A stretch of DNA of 64,000 bases from Beijerinckia indica subsp. indica ATCC 9039 (GTDB taxonomy: Bacteria; Pseudomonadota; Alphaproteobacteria; Rhizobiales; Beijerinckiaceae): assembly GCF_000019845.1 (NCBI RefSeq), contig NC_010581.1, forward strand, positions 1,121,501 through 1,185,500, in the 5' to 3' direction. This document shows, in pieces, positions 60,855 through 64,000 of this stretch (positions are counted from its first letter, which is position 1; each line of letters opens with the position of its first letter). The notes beneath the pieces are model-generated. The model was not told where the DNA came from. It searched no databases and worked only from the letters and a program-made list of their open reading frames with translations. A program made the translations under genes and the position numbers.

Positions 60855-62066
60855 TTATTCCCAAATTTTCAGGCCCTTGAAGCCCCCCACGATGTGGTAG
60901 AGAGAACTGGCCGGAACAGGACCTTTTTGGAAGCCACCATTTTCGGGATCGTAATGTTCGAACCACAGCCCTGATCGCTCTGTTTCGAGGAAACGCCATA
61001 GAGCGGTAAAAGCCTGACGGACCCGGTCAGGATCTGCTTCCGGATGGCGTCGTTTCCAGGCTGCTTCCGCACGCAGCCATTCGGCGTGGGGCCAGAGTCT
61101 GACCTTGGCGTCGTGCAGACTTCCATCGAGGCCGATTTCACCAAAGAGGAAACCGCTTTTCCGATCAACGCCATGACGATGCGCGAAGTCATAGATCTGA
61201 TCGAGATAAGGGACCGTTTGTCCCGTCAACGACTCGTATTGGTCCAGCAGCCAGACCCATTCGAACAGGTGCCCCGGTTCCACTGCTTCCCGGATATCGG
61301 GTCCGGAGCGTCCAAGTGAATCATCGAAATATTCAAGAATGGCGCCCGTTTCGGGATCGAAAAAATGGTTCTTGAAAAGATCAACGAGATTATGCGCGAG
61401 CGCCGGAAAGACCGTTTTCTCGCCGCATCCAACCCAAGCAAGGCTTGCCTCGAGAAGATGCATGTGCGGATTTTGCCGGCGTGGCTTTTCCGCTGGAATG
61501 CCTTCGACGAAGCCGCCCCTTGGATGTGACAGAACTTTCGAAAAGAAGGCGGCGAGGCTCAACGCTTCCTGCGCGAGTTTCGGGTCTTGTGTGATTGAAT
61601 AGGCTTGAGCCAGGGCGAAGAGGACAAAAGCGAGATCATAGGTATCTCGCTGATCGCCGACAGCATTCCCGTCGAGGTCGAAATTGGAAAGAAAGGCGCC
61701 TTGCGGATGGCGGGCGCGGGAAAAGATGAAATCAATACCATGAAGCACAGCTTCCCGTGCCTGCGGGATATTATGTTTCGCAGCTTGCGAGAAGACATAA
61801 ATCTGCCGTGTGATGACGCGCAGACGCTTGCGGTTGGCGCTATTGACGCCGGTCACAAGATCGAGCGCGTCAAAAAAACCACCTTTTTCCCAATCAATTC
61901 CTTGGCTCTGCCAGAGGGGCAAAGCTGATTTTTCCAGCCATTGTTCAGCGAGGCCGATTTCGTGGCCAAAGGTGTCGTGCTGCATCCGTTCAATCCCGCT
62001 TTTCGGCGTTTTGTTGAGCCCTGTATTTATGAATCGACGGTGCGCCCGAAATTTGTTTTCGCTCAT
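60855..62066 (-). CDS. AGE family sugar epimerase/isomerase
   Basis: A 403-residue (alpha/alpha)6-barrel protein of the N-acylglucosamine 2-epimerase family. Visible blocks are RVITRQIYVFSQAAKH with the catalytic-type Arg, NPHMHLLEASLAW, EPGHLFEWVWLLDQY (His/Glu) and the KVRLWPHAEWLRA block. Such enzymes interconvert mannose, glucose or N-acylhexosamines, or act on mannose 6-phosphate. The neighbours (Wza-type export, heptose genes) point to sugar supply for a surface polysaccharide. The first 27 residues are not family-like, so a start at 61985 is possible. Confidence 0.82.
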   Translation of the reverse strand: MSENKFRAHRRFINTGLNKTPKSGIERMQHDTFGHEIGLAEQWLEKSALPLWQSQGIDWEKGGFFDALDLVTGVNSANRKRLRVITRQIYVFSQAAKHNIPQAREAVLHGIDFIFSRARHPQGAFLSNFDLDGNAVGDQRDTYDLAFVLFALAQAYSITQDPKLAQEALSLAAFFSKVLSHPRGGFVEGIPAEKPRRQNPHMHLLEASLAWVGCGEKTVFPALAHNLVDLFKNHFFDPETGAILEYFDDSLGRSGPDIREAVEPGHLFEWVWLLDQYESLTGQTVPYLDQIYDFAHRHGVDRKSGFLFGEIGLDGSLHDAKVRLWPHAEWLRAEAAWKRRHPEADPDRVRQAFTALWRFLETERSGLWFEHYDPENGGFQKGPVPASSLYHIVGGFKGLKIWE

Positions 62067-62221
62067 ATATTATGAGTAAAATCAGGTGAGATCGAACTGA
62101 CTCTGTCCAGGAAAAGCAGGTTTTCGGCAATATTGGCTCTTCGGATCGATAATCTGTGATCGTTCCGAGGGTCGTGGAAAGCGTGACCCGATTTCGATTT
62201 ATAGGAAAGGCGCTAAACTTC

Positions 62222-62259
62222 CAAAAAAGAGTTCTCCCCTTGGAAAAAGGGAGAACTCT
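62222..62259 (-). terminator. Intrinsic terminator after the polysaccharide export gene
   Basis: An 11 bp stem (62228-62238 with 62249-62259) is followed on the minus strand by a run of six T, 37 bases after the stop codon. Confidence 0.85.
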
Positions 62260-62295
62260 GTTCTTGAATCTGACCCGTTTTAAACGAGTTTTATA

Positions 62296-63498
62296 TTACG
62301 GTGCAACAACCGCGTGACCGGCGACATCGGCCCGAGTAATGGAAGCTCCGGCGATGGGACTCTCGATGGAATGAGCGGTAACGGCAACGTGATTGACGAA
62401 GGAGAGGAACTTATCAATCTCATAGGATTGGGCGTTGGCGACGAAGAGAATGTCCTGATTGCGCACTTGCAATCGTGTCGCGAGGAAATAGCCACCCGGA
62501 TCACGAAGATTGACTGTAAAGATGACAGGCACGAGCTCGTCGTGAATATTGTTGACGTCAATGCCGAGCCGCCGCGCCACTTCGCGCGGTTCACGCCGAT
62601 AGAGATAGATGGAGGTCGCGTCGGCCTGCTGATCGACGAGACCCGCCGCCTTGGCTACGGCTTCCGCTAGATTGATGCGCCAGGCATCGAACGGGAACTC
62701 GCCTTGGTTTCCAGTCGCGCCAAAAGCGAGGAATTTTTGCTGCTCGCGATAGACATAGATGCGATCGCCGGGCTGCACGAAAATATTGTTCGACGCATTC
62801 ATCACGAGATTTTCGAACGGCACTGTCGCGCGGCGATGGTCGCGTTCGAGCATGACCCAGGTCTCGTAACCCTGGCCCTTGATGCCGCCAGCGCGCGTGA
62901 TTGCATCGAGAATGCGATCGCCAGCACCCGCGGCGGGCATGGCAAAGCGCAAAGGCGTATTAACCTCGCCAATGATGCTGATCAAAGAGGTACGCTGCTG
63001 TGACAGCGCGACGACGACCTGCGGCTCGATCGCCCGATTCTTGATGCGGGCTATAATATCGTTCTGAATTTGCACATTGGTGCGGCCTGCGGCGCGGATA
63101 GCACCGGCGTAGGGGACAGTGATGTTGCCATCATTATCGACGACTTGGTCTGGCAAGGCGACGTAATTACCCGGCCTTACACCGGCCTCGAGCGGAATGT
63201 AGAGGCCCCCTGCTGCCGCTTCGAAAACAGTGACACTGACGATATCGCCGACGCCGAATTTGATGTTCGAAGAGGGCCGCCTGTCCGTGAACGTGCCGGC
63301 CAACCCTTTGGGTTCAAAGGCGGCGATCACATCGATCGTTTCGGGTGTCAGGGGGACGAGCCCGTAAGGGCTTGTTGGGGAGGATTGCGCGTTGATGCTA
63401 GCGGAGGAAGGTCCGCTCACCGGGAAAAAGGCACAGCCTCCGGCAGGAAGGAGGCCAATTGCTAGGCTGGTCAAAGCAACCCATCGAAACGCCGACAT
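62296..63498 (-). CDS. Polysaccharide export lipoprotein, Wza/OMA family
   Basis: A 400-residue outer-membrane auxiliary protein. The signal sequence ends in a lipobox (LLPAGGCAFF, Cys near residue 22). The PES domain follows (FGVGDIVSVTVFEA near 80, NYVALPDQVVDNDGNITVPYAG near 110), then two SLBB-type repeats (SIIGEVNTPLRFAM and AFGATGNQGEFPFDAWRINLAEAV). Such proteins form the outer-membrane exit for capsule or exopolysaccharide. The ATG at 63498 fits the signal peptide; the frame runs on to 63546. A 20-base dyad about 100 bases upstream may control it, and a sugar transferase gene precedes it. Confidence 0.88.
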   Translation of the reverse strand: MSAFRWVALTSLAIGLLPAGGCAFFPVSGPSSASINAQSSPTSPYGLVPLTPETIDVIAAFEPKGLAGTFTDRRPSSNIKFGVGDIVSVTVFEAAAGGLYIPLEAGVRPGNYVALPDQVVDNDGNITVPYAGAIRAAGRTNVQIQNDIIARIKNRAIEPQVVVALSQQRTSLISIIGEVNTPLRFAMPAAGAGDRILDAITRAGGIKGQGYETWVMLERDHRRATVPFENLVMNASNNIFVQPGDRIYVYREQQKFLAFGATGNQGEFPFDAWRINLAEAVAKAAGLVDQQADATSIYLYRREPREVARRLGIDVNNIHDELVPVIFTVNLRDPGGYFLATRLQVRNQDILFVANAQSYEIDKFLSFVNHVAVTAHSIESPIAGASITRADVAGHAVVAP

Positions 63499-63931
63499 AA
63501 CCAACCCCAATTTAGGAACCTGCGACTCATAACGCGTCGGGATCAAATGGACCAGCCGGCCATCCCCGATTCAAAGGTCCTTTTGGAAAATTATCCAGTA
63601 TGTGTTACATAATTAACACAACTTCTCAGAAGAACAGGGATTTTTTTAAGGATAGGGAATTATAAGCACAATAGATCTACCATGGCATTAACTATAATTT
63701 CGAAACGCCACGCGGGCGCCCATGACATTAACCTTGGTTTCCTTAGACGGAGAATCAAGCTTAGTATCAAAAGGCGCGATCAACGTAAACCGATGCCTTC
63801 GAGCATGGACAGGAGATGCGTGGCTGAATCGTAAATATTGGGAGGGAAGTCGATAGATTTATGATGGACTATCGACCATGGAGACCAAGGCAAGGGCCGA
63901 AACGGATCAATCTTCCGCTCCGGCCCGCCGA
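63499..63931. other. Promoter region of the polysaccharide export gene
   Basis: A 433-base, AT-rich gap on the minus-strand upstream side of the export gene. It carries the dyad at 63601-63620. No gene is visible. Confidence 0.5.
63601..63620. promoter_or_regulatory. 20-base dyad upstream of the export gene
   Basis: TGTGTTA-N6-TAACACA is a perfect 7 bp inverted repeat about 100 bases upstream of the start codon at 63498, in an A/T-rich setting, and is a good operator candidate for a polysaccharide regulator. Confidence 0.45.
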
Positions 63932-64000
63932 TCAATAAGCACGATTGCGCAAAACCTCGAAACAGGTGCGCAGCAGAATGCTGATATCGAACGCCAGCGA
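63932..64000 (-). CDS. Exopolysaccharide sugar transferase, C-terminal end
   Basis: The minus strand has an open frame from the window edge to a TGA at 63934-63932 coding for SLAFDISILLRTCFEVLRNRAY. This is the usual ending of polyprenyl-phosphate glycosylphosphotransferases (WcaJ/ExoY/PssA type: D-x-x-I-L-L-R-T...R-x-x-AY). These start exopolysaccharide repeat units on the membrane carrier. Only 22 residues are present. Confidence 0.65.
   Translation of the reverse strand, partial: SLAFDISILLRTCFEVLRNRAY

Noticed and set aside
60692..60880. 62-codon plus-strand frame between hldE and the AGE gene
   Set aside because: It contains a terminator-like hairpin, overlaps the AGE gene antisense and lacks a family signature or clear ribosome site.
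1..64000. CRISPR array, prophage or integrative element with att sites
   Set aside because: No regularly spaced repeats, integrase, phage structural genes or tRNA-flanking duplication were found; the tRNA-Phe 3' end is not repeated within the window as far as I could see.

Overview
The window is a chromosomal segment of an alphaproteobacterium, most likely of the order Hyphomicrobiales (Rhizobiales) and probably near Beijerinckiaceae/Methylobacteriaceae. The reasons are the GC-rich coding style with frequent TTG/GTG starts, a chpT gene of the CtrA phosphorelay, DUF1134 and paired M16 peptidase genes, rhizobial-type dispersed palindromes and a molybdenum-type fds formate dehydrogenase. The family-level placement is inference; no rRNA is present. 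Gene density is high, with one tRNA (Phe, GAA) and no CRISPR array, prophage or intact transposon.

1-10.3 kb: the tail of a urea/short-chain-amide ABC transporter (urtB' urtC urtD urtE), formamidase fmdA, the zinc-ribbon protein fmdB, an outer-membrane porin, a LysR regulator, a Tat-exported oxalate decarboxylase and an oxalate:formate-antiporter-like MFS carrier. 10.3-19.6 kb: a second LysR regulator divergent from fdsGBA-fdsD and the cofactor genes moeA, mobA and fdhD. Formamidase and oxalate decarboxylase both release formate, and the NAD-linked dehydrogenase oxidises it to CO2, so the first 20 kb reads as a formate supply-and-use region. 19.6-31.4 kb: a VOC protein, a scar with an IS5-type transposase remnant and a small unknown gene, selO, dusA, a DUF815 ATPase, three stacked palindromes, then yajC-secD-secF followed by homologues of the mitochondrial complex I assembly factors NDUFAF3 and NDUFAF6, and a foreign-looking AT-rich AAA/STAND-type ATPase.

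31.4-43.2 kb is housekeeping: ileS, lspA, a secreted protein, a catalytic/non-catalytic M16 peptidase pair, mutL, a membrane protein, purD and tRNA-Phe. 43.4-45.9 kb holds an HxlR regulator and an SDR oxidoreductase framed by two ~270 bp direct repeats arranged as expected for single-crossover integration of a circular molecule. 46-52.8 kb: hsp20 with a predicted RNA thermometer, chpT with a CtrA-like box, cysQ, DUF1134, a coiled-coil membrane protein, rpe and an HdeD-like protein with an EcfG-like promoter.

53-64 kb (all minus strand) is cell-surface polysaccharide biology. A UbiA prenyltransferase fused to a HAD phosphatase is followed by gtrA, a DprE1-type oxidase and a DprE2-type reductase, the same GtrA-DprE1-DprE2 order as the polyprenyl-phosphate-arabinose locus of mycobacteria. 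Then come gmhB and hldE (ADP-heptose), an AGE-family epimerase, a Wza-type export lipoprotein and the end of a sugar transferase. Several families of dispersed palindromes occupy the intergenic spaces.
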